A stretch of 64,000 nt of DNA from assembly GCF_017916475.1 (NCBI RefSeq), contig NZ_JAFMTB010000003.1, positions 408,009 through 472,008 on the forward strand, in the 5' to 3' direction. The notes under the pieces are model-generated. The model saw nothing but the letters and a program-made list of their open reading frames with translations. It did not search any database and had not been told where the DNA came from. How positions within the stretch are numbered: position 1 is the stretch's first letter; the number at the start of each line of letters is the position of its first letter. Positions 41,980 to 50,420 of this stretch are shown here, one piece after another. Source of the DNA: Patulibacter sp. SYSU D01012 (GTDB lineage: Bacteria > Actinomycetota > Thermoleophilia > Solirubrobacterales > Solirubrobacteraceae). The translations under genes were made by a program, and so were the position numbers.

Positions 41980-43592
41980 ACCGGCTCCCAGCGCGCGCGG
42001 GCGATGCGCTCGCGCAGGTCCGCCTCGTCGCGGTGCGGCGCCACGCCGTCCTGGACCGCGGCGACGGCGACCGCGAGCGCCACGTGGGTCGTCATCTCGC
42101 GCAGCTCCCCGATCGGCGGCAGCAGCGGGCCGTGCGGGTCGGTCAGCGCGGGGGAGTGCGCGCCGACGGAGCGCGCCGCCGCCCGCATCATCCGGTCCGT
42201 CACCCGCGCGGCCTGCGCCGCGACGACGCCCAGGCCGACGGCGGGGAAGACGTAGACGTTGTTGGACTGCGTCACCGGGATCGTGCGGCCCGCGTGCTCG
42301 ACGGGGGCGAACGGCGAGCCGGTCGCCATCAGCACGCGCCCGTCCGTCCAGCGGACCAGGTCCTGCGGCTCGGCCTCGGCGCGCGCGGTGGGGTTGGAGA
42401 GCGGGAAGACGATCGGCCGCTCCGTGTGGGCGGCCATCTCGCGGACGACCTCCTCCGTGAACGCGCCCCGGGCGGTCGACAGGCCGATCAGGGTGGTCGG
42501 CCGGACGGCGCGGACGACGTCGAGCAGGCCGGCGCCCTGCAGCTCGCCGCCGGGGCGGGCGTAGACGCGCTGGGCGGGGGAGAGGTCGGTGCGGTCCTCC
42601 GTCAGCAGGCCGTCGACGTCGACGACCCAGAAGCGCTGCTGCGCGTCGGCGGCGGACAGGCCGTCGTCGATCATCGCCTGCCGGATCTCGTCGGCCACGC
42701 CCATCGCCGCCGAGCCGGCGCCGAGGATCGCGACGCGCTGCTCCGTCAGCGGCACGCCCGACGCCTTCGCGCCGCCGATGAGCGCCGCGAGGGCGACGGC
42801 GGCGGTGCCCTGGATGTCGTCGTTGAAGGTGCAGAGGCGGTCGCGGTAGCGGTCCAGGATCGGGCGGGCGTTGTGCGACGCGAAGTCCTCCCACTGGACG
42901 AGCGCGCCGGGCAGCTCCTCCTCGACCGCGCACACGAACGCCTCGACGAAGGCGTCGTACTCCGGCCCGGTGACCCGCTCGTGGCGCCAGCCGAGGTAGC
43001 CGGGGTCGTCGATCCGCTCCCGGTTGTTCGTCCCGACGTCGAGCACGATCGGCAGCGTGCGGGCGGGGTTCAGCCCGCCGATGGCCGTGTAGAGCGCGAG
43101 CTTGCCGATCGGGATGCCCAGGCCGCCGGCGCCCTGGTCGCCCAGACCGAGGATCCGCTCGCCGTCGGTCACGACGATGACGTCGACCTCGCGCTCGCGG
43201 CGGTTGCGCAGCAGCTCGCGCAGCCGGTCCTTCTGCGGGTAGCTCAGCGTCAGGCCGCGCGGGCGGCGGAAGATGCGGTGGAAGTTCTGGCACGCCAGCC
43301 CGACCGTCGGCGTGTAGACGATCGGCAGCACCTCCTCCAGGTGGTCGACGAGCAGCCGGTAGTAGAGGACGGCGTTCGTGTCGCGCAGCGAGCGCAGGTT
43401 GACGTACTTGTCCAGCGGCGTCCGGCGCCGGCGGAACACCTCGTAGGCGCGCGTCACCTGCTGCTCGAGCGTCTCGATCGCCGGCGGCAGCAGCCCGTCC
43501 AGCCCCAGCACCCGCCGCTGCTCCTCGGTGAACGCCGTGCCGCGGTTGCGGAGCGGGTCCTCGAGGATCTGCGGGTACTGCACCGAGTCCAT
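41967..43592 (-). CDS. maeA: NAD-dependent malic enzyme
   Basis: A 541-residue malic enzyme of the large NAD type (malate + NAD to pyruvate + CO2 + NADH). Motifs: VYTPTVGLACQNF, the malate/metal site GLGDQGAGGLGIPIGKLALYTA, LDVGTNN, WEDFASHNA, FNDDIQGTAAVALA, the NAD fold (VAILGAGSAAMGVADEI), PLSNPTARAEA and TQSNNVYVFPAVGLG. It gives pyruvate from C4 acids. A TAGCCT box lies 6 bases before the ATG. The gene overlaps the NUDIX gene tail to tail. Confidence 0.95.
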   Translation of the reverse strand: MDSVQYPQILEDPLRNRGTAFTEEQRRVLGLDGLLPPAIETLEQQVTRAYEVFRRRRTPLDKYVNLRSLRDTNAVLYYRLLVDHLEEVLPIVYTPTVGLACQNFHRIFRRPRGLTLSYPQKDRLRELLRNRREREVDVIVVTDGERILGLGDQGAGGLGIPIGKLALYTAIGGLNPARTLPIVLDVGTNNRERIDDPGYLGWRHERVTGPEYDAFVEAFVCAVEEELPGALVQWEDFASHNARPILDRYRDRLCTFNDDIQGTAAVALAALIGGAKASGVPLTEQRVAILGAGSAAMGVADEIRQAMIDDGLSAADAQQRFWVVDVDGLLTEDRTDLSPAQRVYARPGGELQGAGLLDVVRAVRPTTLIGLSTARGAFTEEVVREMAAHTERPIVFPLSNPTARAEAEPQDLVRWTDGRVLMATGSPFAPVEHAGRTIPVTQSNNVYVFPAVGLGVVAAQAARVTDRMMRAAARSVGAHSPALTDPHGPLLPPIGELREMTTHVALAVAVAAVQDGVAPHRDEADLRERIARARWEPVYDG

Positions 43593-43598
43593 GCGTCG

Positions 43599-43604
43599 AG
43601 GCTA
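43599..43604 (-). promoter_or_regulatory. -10 box of a leaderless malic enzyme promoter
   Basis: TAGCCT on the minus strand lies 6 bases before the ATG at 43592, with no ribosome binding site between. Confidence 0.5.
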
Positions 43605-43706
43605 GCCCGCGCCGGGCGCGATCCCGGCGGGCCGGGGGCACGCACCACCCGGGCCGGGGACCTTGCGGTCGTTGCGGTCGCGCGGAGGGGCGACGAGGAT
43701 GGGCGC

Positions 43707-44597
43707 GTGCGTGACGTGGACCTGCGGGAGGGGCTGGGAGCGACGGCGGGCGGACGGCGCCTGCTGGCGCTGCTGCAGGGCCCCGCCGCCGAGCGGGCGT
43801 CGTCGCGGTCGGCGTTCTCCGGCGCCCTGCCGGGCGTCGCGGTCACGGGCGAGGCGCTCGTGGCGCTGCGGGACGGCCGGACGCCCGCGGTCGTCGACCT
43901 GCGGTGGGAGGGGGCGCCGCGCGAGCTGGTGCGCGAGCTCGGGCGGCGGGCGCGCGGCGGGGCCTCGCACCGGCGGGCGCAGGGGGCCGTGGGCCTGGTG
44001 CTGGACGCGCCGCCCGCCGTGGCGGTGCGGGCCCACCCCGCCGCGCCGGCGCCGGGCCGCGGCGTCCGGGCCGACCCGGCCCTGACCGTCCTGACGGCGG
44101 CGCTGCCGCTCGCCGGCCCGGTGGACGACCCGGGCGGCGACCTCGCGGCCCGGCGCGTGCGGCTGGCGGACCCGGCGGTGCTCGACCGGCGCCCCGAGGC
44201 GGTCCTCGACCTCGCGCGCCTGGCCGTCCGGCCCGGGTGGTCCCTGACGCCGGACGCGGCCGCGGCGTTGCGCGCCGCCCGGGCGGACGGCGCGCCGGCG
44301 ACCGCGCGCACCACCGCGCTGGGCGTCCCCCTCGCCGACCTGTTCGACGCCCCGGCCGACGAGGCCGTCCGCGCCCTCGAGCTGCTGCGCGACCTGGCGC
44401 CGGACGTGCCGCTCGGCCCGGGCGTGGTGGTCGACGTCGCGGCGCTGCGGACGGCCCTGGGGCGCCCCGCGCCGGGGCTCGACGACGTGCTGCACGCCCT
44501 GGCGCCGGACGCGACCCCGGCGCGGCGTCGGGCGTTCGCGGCGGCGGCGTTCCTGCGGCGTCCGCGGGCGCCGGTGCGGGGTCGCGTGCCGGGGTGA
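43707..44597 (+). CDS. CCA-adding-enzyme-like protein lacking catalytic residues (putative)
   Basis: A 296-residue cytoplasmic protein. Its order of segments resembles tRNA nucleotidyltransferases: VTGEALVALRDGR-TP-AVVDLRWEG (about 46-69) stands where the enzymes have VGGAVRDxLLGRxxxDxD, and DPGGDLAARRVRLADPAVLDRRPEAVLDLARLAVRPGWSLTPD (about 141-183) matches their DPFGGxxDL...DPLRxLRAARFAxRxGF region. The second glycine of the GG pair, the RD motif and the first catalytic aspartate are missing, so nucleotide transfer is unlikely. The GTG start is chosen where similarity begins. It diverges from malic enzyme and ends at a long terminator. Confidence 0.6.
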   Translation: MRDVDLREGLGATAGGRRLLALLQGPAAERASSRSAFSGALPGVAVTGEALVALRDGRTPAVVDLRWEGAPRELVRELGRRARGGASHRRAQGAVGLVLDAPPAVAVRAHPAAPAPGRGVRADPALTVLTAALPLAGPVDDPGGDLAARRVRLADPAVLDRRPEAVLDLARLAVRPGWSLTPDAAAALRAARADGAPATARTTALGVPLADLFDAPADEAVRALELLRDLAPDVPLGPGVVVDVAALRTALGRPAPGLDDVLHALAPDATPARRRAFAAAAFLRRPRAPVRGRVPG

Positions 44598-44605
44598 GGG
44601 CACAC

Positions 44606-44653
44606 GGACGGCCTCCGGCACGGACGCCGGAGCGCCCGTGCCGGAGGCCGTCC
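44606..44653. terminator. Strong bidirectional hairpin terminator
   Basis: A perfect 18-bp stem (44606-44623 pairing with 44636-44653; arms contain CGGCCTCCGGCACGG) with a 12-base loop. It lies between the convergent CCA-like gene (stop at 44597) and the secreted-protein gene (stop at 44665). No U-tract. Confidence 0.8.
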
Positions 44654-44664
44654 TGCGTCGGCGG

Positions 44665-46707
44665 CTACTTCGTGCGCTTGATCGCGACGGTGCCGCCCGA
44701 CGTGACGCCGGACTGCGTGACGCGCACCTGCGCGTGCAGGATGCGCTTCCACTGGCGGCCCAGCATCTTCTTGCCGAAGCCGGTCAGCTTGAGCGGGACC
44801 AGGACGGTCTTGCCGGCCTGGACCTCGTAGGTGGCCGTGCCCAGCAGGACCCGCGTGCGGACGCCGCGGACGCGCAGGACCTTGGTCATCCGGACGACGC
44901 CGGCGCAGGTGCCGTTGCCGGTGCAGGCCAGGGCGATCCGCGTCGTCTTCTGCGGGGTCTGCGCGACCTTCGTGTTCTTGGTCGTCAGCGCGACGTCGAG
45001 CGTCTTCGTCGCCGTGGGCGCCGTCGTCACGGGGATCGTGGCGACCGGCAGCGGCTGGGCGGCGGGCGTCGGGGCGGCCGGCTTCGACGGCTCGGTCGTC
45101 GGAGGCGTCGGCGTGTCCGGCGTCGAGGGCGTGCTCGGCGGGGTCGGGACCGCGTAGGTGACCGAGCCGGTCTCCGTCTTCGTCAGGCCGGCGCTGTTGG
45201 TCGCGACGACCGTGACGGCGTTGGCGCCCTCGGTGACCGGGATCGTGGCGGCCCAGTGACCCTGGCCGTCGATGGTCGCGGCGACGCCGTTGACGGTCAC
45301 GCTGGTCAGGGTGCCCATCGCCGAGGCGGTGCCGGTCAGCGTGGCCTGGTTCGTGCTGACGTCGGCCGGGGCGTCCAGCGTGACCGAGGGGGCGACGTAG
45401 ACGTCGACCGCGTCGGACTTCAGCCGGTCCAGCGTCGTCGTGTCGGCCGCCAGCGCGTAGATGTGGCGCACGGTCGCGGCGCCGTCGGCCGGGACGGCGC
45501 CCGTCTGGACGTCGTAGAAGTAGCCGGGGCTGCCGAAGGCGTAGCGGTCGGCCGCCGGGGTGGTCACCATCGCGCCCAGCGGGTTGTTGAACGACGGGGC
45601 GCTCGAGTTGTTGAGGATGAACTGGGACACCGCGGCCGGGCCGGGCTCCCCGGCGACGACGTCGTTGGTGGTGTGCGGCGAGAAGCCCGACTCGCCCGGG
45701 AACCGGTAGCCGCCCTGGCTGCCGATCCACTGGAAGTACGCGAAGTCGTACGTGTGGGCGTTGCCGTCGGTCGACGTGATCCGGTCGGTGATGGCGACGA
45801 GCTGGCCGTCGTGGTTCTGCTTGATCGTGCGCTTGATCGTCACGCCGGTGGGCGTGAAGGCCGGGCAGTCCGCCGAGCCGTTGGTGACGGGGAACGTGGC
45901 GCACGTGACGAGCGCGTCGGTCTCGGTGATCGTCAGGTCGCCGGTGTCGGGATCGACGTGCTGCGTCCACTGCAGCGGCGGCACGCCGGACGCCGACTGG
46001 TTGGTCTGGACGGCGGACTCCGACGTGTACGCAGGCGCGCCGTCGATCTTGGCCGAGGGGCGCGAGACGCCACCGGCGGTGACCGTCCCGGAGAACAGGG
46101 CGGCGTTGGACCCGTAGAGCTCGGGCGACATCTCCAGCGTCGTCGGGTTGTGCAGCGACATGTCGCACAGGCCGCAGCCGCCGATCGAGTTGTACCCCGC
46201 GCCGGCCTTGTCGCCGGCGCCCTCGATCCAGAAGTCGGTGACGACGCCCGCGTTCGGGCCCGAGCCGTGCTTGTAGGAGTAGTGCTCGCCGACCTGCACG
46301 CGCTTGGCCGCGAAGGGCGCCAGGACGCTCGGCATGCCGCCGCCCGTGGGCACGGCGCGCAGGTCGCACAGGTTCAGGTACGTGTAGATGTTCCGCATCG
46401 AACCGGTGGCGCTGAAGCTGCCGTCGGCGTTGACCGGGGTCGAGGCGGAGAACGTCTGGTTGACGGTGTTGTTGCGGCTGGAGCAGACGATCTTGACGTT
46501 GTCGCCCGTCGTCCCGTCGGTCGTGCCCGCGACCGTGATCTGGTTGGCGGAGGCGGTGGCCGCCTGGTCGCGATCGTCGGACATGTGCGGCTGCTGAGCC
46601 CCGGAGACCGACGTCACGGCCGAGGTCGTCACGGCCGCGTGGGCGGCGGTGGGCCCGAGCAGCGCAGCGGCGATGCCCAGGGCGAGGGGTAGGCGGAGGG
46701 GTGGCAT
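44665..46707 (-). CDS. Large secreted beta-rich protein, unknown function
   Basis: A 680-residue exported protein with a signal peptide (LPLALGIAAALLGPTAAHA). Residues about 30-460 form a beta-rich domain with scattered cysteines (CSSRNN, CDLRAV, GGCGLCDMS, TCATFP...DCPAF) that I cannot name. A PKD/Ig-like domain (about 465-540) follows, then a Thr/Pro linker (TPPSTPSTPDTPTPPTTEPS), and a C-terminal beta domain (IALACTGNGTCAGVVRMTKV to the end) of a type common in secreted Solirubrobacterales proteins. There is no sortase motif. Probably cell-surface or released. Confidence 0.75.
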   Translation of the reverse strand: MPPLRLPLALGIAAALLGPTAAHAAVTTSAVTSVSGAQQPHMSDDRDQAATASANQITVAGTTDGTTGDNVKIVCSSRNNTVNQTFSASTPVNADGSFSATGSMRNIYTYLNLCDLRAVPTGGGMPSVLAPFAAKRVQVGEHYSYKHGSGPNAGVVTDFWIEGAGDKAGAGYNSIGGCGLCDMSLHNPTTLEMSPELYGSNAALFSGTVTAGGVSRPSAKIDGAPAYTSESAVQTNQSASGVPPLQWTQHVDPDTGDLTITETDALVTCATFPVTNGSADCPAFTPTGVTIKRTIKQNHDGQLVAITDRITSTDGNAHTYDFAYFQWIGSQGGYRFPGESGFSPHTTNDVVAGEPGPAAVSQFILNNSSAPSFNNPLGAMVTTPAADRYAFGSPGYFYDVQTGAVPADGAATVRHIYALAADTTTLDRLKSDAVDVYVAPSVTLDAPADVSTNQATLTGTASAMGTLTSVTVNGVAATIDGQGHWAATIPVTEGANAVTVVATNSAGLTKTETGSVTYAVPTPPSTPSTPDTPTPPTTEPSKPAAPTPAAQPLPVATIPVTTAPTATKTLDVALTTKNTKVAQTPQKTTRIALACTGNGTCAGVVRMTKVLRVRGVRTRVLLGTATYEVQAGKTVLVPLKLTGFGKKMLGRQWKRILHAQVRVTQSGVTSGGTVAIKRTK

Positions 46708-46802
46708 GGCGGGGGGATCGGCCGCGCTCGACGGGACTGGTGACGCCGTAGACGCATGGTGGAGCGGTCACGGCCGGTCGCCGCCCGACGGCCGATCGGG
46801 GA

Positions 46803-46808
46803 CAATAT
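46803..46808 (+). promoter_or_regulatory. -10 box of a leaderless purB promoter
   Basis: CAATAT lies 6 bases before the purB ATG at 46815, with no ribosome binding site. It is the most AT-rich hexamer in this gap. Confidence 0.55.
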
Positions 46809-46814
46809 CCGGCG

Positions 46815-48095
46815 ATGATCCCGCGCTACACCCGCCCCGAGATCGGTGCCGTCTGGACCGACGACGCGAAGTTCGAGTCCTGGCGGCAGGTCGAGGTCGC
46901 CGCCTGCGAGGAGATGGAGGGCCCCACCGAGGAGGACCTCCAGGCCATCCGCGCGGCCACCTTCACCGCCGAGGCGGTCCACGAGCGCGAGAAGGTCACG
47001 GACCACGACGTCGCGGCGTTCGTCGACGTCCTCTCCGCCGACGCCGGCCAGGGCGGCCGCTGGATCCACTACGGCCTGACGTCCTCCGACGTGCTCGACA
47101 CGGCGCTGGCGCTGCAGATCCGCAAGGCCGGCGAGATCATCCTGCGCGGCGCGCGCGAGGTCTCCGAGACGTTGGCCGCGAAGGCGCGCGAGCACGTCCA
47201 CACCGTCTGCGTCGGCCGCACGCACGGCGTGCACGCCGAGCCGACGACGTTCGGCATCAAGCTCGCCGGCTTCGCGCTCGAGGCCGACCGCAACCACAAG
47301 CGCCTGCAGGCCGCGTTCGACCAGGTCGCCGTCGGTGCGCTCTCCGGCGCCGTCGGCACGTACGCCGCCACGTCGCCCGACTTCGAGGCGCGGGTGCTCC
47401 GGCGCCTGGGCCTGGCCGCCGAGCCCATGTCGACGCAGGTCATCCCGCGCGACCGCCACGCCGAGCTGCTGCAGGCGATCAGCCTGGCCGGCGCCGGCCT
47501 GGAGCGCCTGGCGACCGAGATCCGGCACCTGCAGCGCACCGAGGTGCGCGAGGCGGAGGAGCCGTTCAAGAAGGGCCAGAAGGGCTCCTCGGCGATGCCG
47601 CACAAGCGCAACCCGATCACGACGGAGCGCATCACCGGCCTGGCCCGCGTGCTGCGCGGCTACGCCCAGGCGGGCGTCGAGAACGTGGCGCTGTGGCACG
47701 AGCGCGACATCTCGCACTCCGGTGCCGAGCGGGTCATCCTGCCCGACGCCACCATCGCGCTGGACTACATGCAGTCGCTCGCGGTGCGCGTCGTCTCGGG
47801 GCTCGTCGTGCACGAGGACCGGATGACGGAGAACCTCGACATCACGTCGGGCGCGCTCTACTCGCAGCGCCTGCTCCTGGCGCTGATCGAGGACAAGGAG
47901 CTCGTCCGCGACGAGGCGTACCGGACGACGCAGGAGCTCGCCCAGCGCGCGTGGGACACCCGCACGCCGCTGCGCCAGCTCGCCGCCGCCGACGAGCGCT
48001 GCGCCGGCCTGGACCTGGACCGCGTCTTCGACCTCTCGCACTACACGCGCTACGCCGACGTCATCGTCGGCCGCCTCGCCGAGCACGGCCTGTAG
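46815..48095 (+). CDS. purB: Adenylosuccinate lyase PurB
   Basis: A 426-residue fumarase/aspartase-superfamily lyase acting twice in purine synthesis (SAICAR to AICAR, adenylosuccinate to AMP). Motifs: IPRYTRPEIGAVWTDDAKFESW at the N-terminus, WIHYGLTSSDVLDTALALQI, CVGRTHGVHAEPTTFG with the catalytic histidine, and the signature loop GSSAMPHKRNPITTERI. Length is normal for the family. It is followed by its own terminator. Confidence 0.97.
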   Translation: MIPRYTRPEIGAVWTDDAKFESWRQVEVAACEEMEGPTEEDLQAIRAATFTAEAVHEREKVTDHDVAAFVDVLSADAGQGGRWIHYGLTSSDVLDTALALQIRKAGEIILRGAREVSETLAAKAREHVHTVCVGRTHGVHAEPTTFGIKLAGFALEADRNHKRLQAAFDQVAVGALSGAVGTYAATSPDFEARVLRRLGLAAEPMSTQVIPRDRHAELLQAISLAGAGLERLATEIRHLQRTEVREAEEPFKKGQKGSSAMPHKRNPITTERITGLARVLRGYAQAGVENVALWHERDISHSGAERVILPDATIALDYMQSLAVRVVSGLVVHEDRMTENLDITSGALYSQRLLLALIEDKELVRDEAYRTTQELAQRAWDTRTPLRQLAAADERCAGLDLDRVFDLSHYTRYADVIVGRLAEHGL

Positions 48096-48106
48096 GCCGC
48101 GCGCGA

Positions 48107-48138
48107 CCGGCCCCGGGGCGCATCCCGCCCGGGGCCGG
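48107..48138 (+). terminator. Terminator after purB
   Basis: A perfect 11-bp stem (CCGGCCCCGGG pairing with CCCGGGGCCGG) with a 10-base loop begins 12 bases after the purB stop. Confidence 0.7.
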
Positions 48139-48177
48139 CGTTCACCGCATCGCCACCCCGCGGCGGCTGGGCGGCCC

Positions 48178-48183
48178 TAGCGT
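48178..48183 (+). promoter_or_regulatory. -10 box of a leaderless promoter for the TVP38-like gene
   Basis: TAGCGT lies 7 bases before the ATG at 48191, and no ribosome binding site is present. Confidence 0.45.
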
Positions 48184-48190
48184 CCGCAGG

Positions 48191-48874
48191 ATGCGCGATC
48201 CCCGGCGCTGGACCGCCGCCGCCGTCACCGTCGCGGTGCTCGCCGCCCTCGTCGTCCTGGCGCTCCGCGTGCCCGCCGTGCACGACGCGCTCCGGCACGT
48301 GCTCGACGGCGACACGGACGCCCTGCGCACCGAGCTGCGCGAGCAGCCCGTGGTCGGCGCGCTCGTCCTCGTCGTCCTCGTGCAGGTGCACGTCGTCGTG
48401 CCGTACCCCGCCGAGATCGCCCTGGCGGCGGCCGGGTTCGTCTACGGGTTCTGGATCGGGGTACCGCTCATGCTCGCCGCGTGGCTCGTCTCGGGGCTGA
48501 TCGGCTACGCCCTGGGGCTGTGGCTCGGCCGACCCGCCGTGCGGCGCCTGCTCGGCGCGCGGCGGATCGAGCGGACCGAGCTGCTGCTCGAGCGGGCGGG
48601 GGCCCTGCCGCTGATCGCGGCGCGGCTCGTGCCGGTCGTGCCGTTCACGATCGCCAGCGTCGTCTCGGGCGTGCTGCGGGTGCCCGTCCTGCGCTTCGCC
48701 TGGACGACGGTCGTCGGCTTCCTCCCGCTGACCTGCGCCGTCGTCCTCCTGGGCCACCGGCTCGACGACCTGTCGCCGACCGACCCGGTGCTGTGGGCCG
48801 CGGTCGCGGTCCTGCTGGGGCTGCTGCTGGCGGCGCGGCCGGTGATCCGCCGGATCGAGGGGCGCGCCGCGTAG
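48191..48874 (+). CDS. TVP38/TMEM64 (DedA-like, SNARE-associated) membrane protein
   Basis: A 227-residue membrane protein with about five to six hydrophobic segments. The VTT/DedA core is visible: VPYPAEIALAAAGFVYGFWIG, SGLIGYALGLWLGR and ARLVPVVPFTIASVVSGVL. Members are linked to lipid scrambling or membrane homeostasis. It is followed within 10 bases by an uncharacterised gene on the same strand. The leader is probably absent (TAGCGT box 7 bases upstream). Confidence 0.85.
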   Translation: MRDPRRWTAAAVTVAVLAALVVLALRVPAVHDALRHVLDGDTDALRTELREQPVVGALVLVVLVQVHVVVPYPAEIALAAAGFVYGFWIGVPLMLAAWLVSGLIGYALGLWLGRPAVRRLLGARRIERTELLLERAGALPLIAARLVPVVPFTIASVVSGVLRVPVLRFAWTTVVGFLPLTCAVVLLGHRLDDLSPTDPVLWAAVAVLLGLLLAARPVIRRIEGRAA

Positions 48875-48883
48875 CCTGTGCGC

Positions 48884-49600
48884 ATGGCCGGCGACCCCCT
48901 CCTGCCCCTCAGTCCGCGCGAGCTCGCGGCCCTCGGAGCCGCCACGGCGGCTGCGGCGGGACGCTGGCGCCCCGGCGCCGGCGGCCGGCTGCCGAACGTG
49001 CCCGAGCAGGTGCTCGTCGCGCTCGTCGGCATCCTGCGCGGCGAGACCGAGGCCGACCGCTCCGCCGGCCACGCCCGCGCGCGGACCCGCAACCGCTCGG
49101 CGCTGGCCGGGGCGTTCGGTCCCGCGGGGCTCATCCCCACCGAGGTCGTCGGGATGGTCGAGCAGGCGCGCGCGGGCGTCGCGACCGTCGTGGACCGCCA
49201 CCCCGACCGCTCGAACGCCGACGTCGCCGCCGACCTGCTGATCGCCTGGGAGCTGCTCGACGACCCCGAGCAGGCGCGGGCGATCGCGAACGGCACGGAC
49301 GACGGCTCGCTCCTCGACGCGCTCGTGGCTCGCGGCGGCCGCTTCCTGCGGGACAAGATCCCGCAGAAGTGGACGCCGCTCGCCACCCTGCGCCTGTTCT
49401 GGCAGATGCGTCAGCTGCCCGGGCTGCGGGAGCGGTTCTCGGCGAAGGGCCTGCGATCGCGCGGCCTGCGGGCGATCCCGGTGCTCGGCGCGGTGCCGGC
49501 GGCGTTCGGCGCCCACCGCGAGATGCGGGCCTTCCAGAAGCGCCTGGACGCGCACCTGCGCCGGCCGGTGCCGGCCGGTGCGGCGCCGCACCAGGGCTAG
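48884..49600 (+). CDS. Uncharacterised helical protein, possibly EcsC-like
   Basis: A 238-residue mostly helical protein with no signal peptide. The C-terminal stretch RAIPVLGAVPAAFGAHREMRAFQK recalls the hydrophobic glycine-rich end of EcsC-type proteins, but the rest does not give a firm family. ATG 48884 is preferred; a GTG at 48878 is two codons earlier. A TAGCCT sequence that includes the stop codon of the previous gene lies 6 bases before the ATG and could also be a -10 box. It may be cotranscribed with the TVP38-like gene. It ends in a 4-base tail-to-tail overlap with the receiver-like gene. Confidence 0.65.
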   Translation: MAGDPLLPLSPRELAALGAATAAAAGRWRPGAGGRLPNVPEQVLVALVGILRGETEADRSAGHARARTRNRSALAGAFGPAGLIPTEVVGMVEQARAGVATVVDRHPDRSNADVAADLLIAWELLDDPEQARAIANGTDDGSLLDALVARGGRFLRDKIPQKWTPLATLRLFWQMRQLPGLRERFSAKGLRSRGLRAIPVLGAVPAAFGAHREMRAFQKRLDAHLRRPVPAGAAPHQG

Positions 49601-50265
49601 GCGGCGACGCCCGGGCGGGCCCCGGCGGCCAGCAGCGCGGCGGCCAGCTCGTCCGTCCCCGCGGCGACGTCGACCGTCGTCGCCGCTCCGGCCCGGGCGG
49701 CGTCGTGCCGGTCCGGCTCGGGCCAGGGCGTGCGCAGCACGATGGCGGCGCGCGGCGCGTCGCGGTGCAGGTGTCGCGCGACGGCCAGCCCGTCCGCCAG
49801 GCCCAGGAAGCGGTCGACGAGGACGACGTCCGGCTGCGCCTCCGCGGCCAGGTCGACGCCGAGGACCGGATCCGACGACGCCCCGACGACGACGAAGCGC
49901 CCCGTGGCCGCCAACGCGGCGCCCAGCCCGGCGGTCGGGCCCAGGCTGCCCAGCACGAGGAAGACGCGCACCGGCGCGGCGATCGGCGTGGCGGCGGCCG
50001 AGCCCGACGGCGTCGAGGCCGGGGGGCCGGGGAGGGTGGTGGCGCCGACGGCGGGAGCGCCGACGGTGGGAGCGGGGGACGGGTCGACGGCGGGCGCGTC
50101 GGCGTCCCGGGCGGCCGGCAGGCCCGGGACCGGCGCGGCGGGAGCGGCGGCGGCCGCCCGGCGCGCGAGGCCCTGCTCGTGCCGGCGGGTCAGGACGGCG
50201 GTGATGAGCGCGCGCCGACGCGCGCGGGCGGGCTCCGCCGGCGACGAGAAGGGGGACGTGGTCAT
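49597..50265 (-). CDS. Receiver-like domain protein with atypical acidic pocket
   Basis: A 222-residue protein. The first 100 residues are a basic then Ala/Pro-rich tail (RARRRALITAVLTRRHEQGL; PAVDPSPAPTVGAPAVG). The last 120 residues look like a response-regulator receiver fold (VRVFLVLGSLGPTAGL; VDLAAEAQPDVVLVDRFLGL with a phospho-acceptor-like aspartate; APRAAIVLRTP). The acidic pair expected after the first strand is absent (LGSLG), so classic phosphorylation is doubtful. No output domain is present. It diverges from the PadR gene. Confidence 0.6.
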   Translation of the reverse strand: MTTSPFSSPAEPARARRRALITAVLTRRHEQGLARRAAAAAPAAPVPGLPAARDADAPAVDPSPAPTVGAPAVGATTLPGPPASTPSGSAAATPIAAPVRVFLVLGSLGPTAGLGAALAATGRFVVVGASSDPVLGVDLAAEAQPDVVLVDRFLGLADGLAVARHLHRDAPRAAIVLRTPWPEPDRHDAARAGAATTVDVAAGTDELAAALLAAGARPGVAA

Positions 50266-50389
50266 GGTCGGCGGCCGGCGCGAAGCATGAAGACACCGTA
50301 CCACTTTCTGCATGCCGTGCAACTTTGCCCGTGGTGCGCGCTTACGGTCACTGTACGCACGGCCATGGCGAAGGGATCCTCCGCTCGAC

Positions 50390-50414
50390 ATATATCGTTC
50401 GGCGACGTATGCTC
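50390..50414 (+). promoter_or_regulatory. PadR operator dyad overlapping a -10 box
   Basis: 50390-50410 is a dyad, ATA-N2-TCG-N5-CGA-N2-TAT, in an AT-richer stretch. TATGCT at 50409-50414 lies 6 bases before the GTG at 50421. Binding of the PadR product here would block its own promoter. Confidence 0.5.
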
Positions 50415-50420
50415 CCGGTC

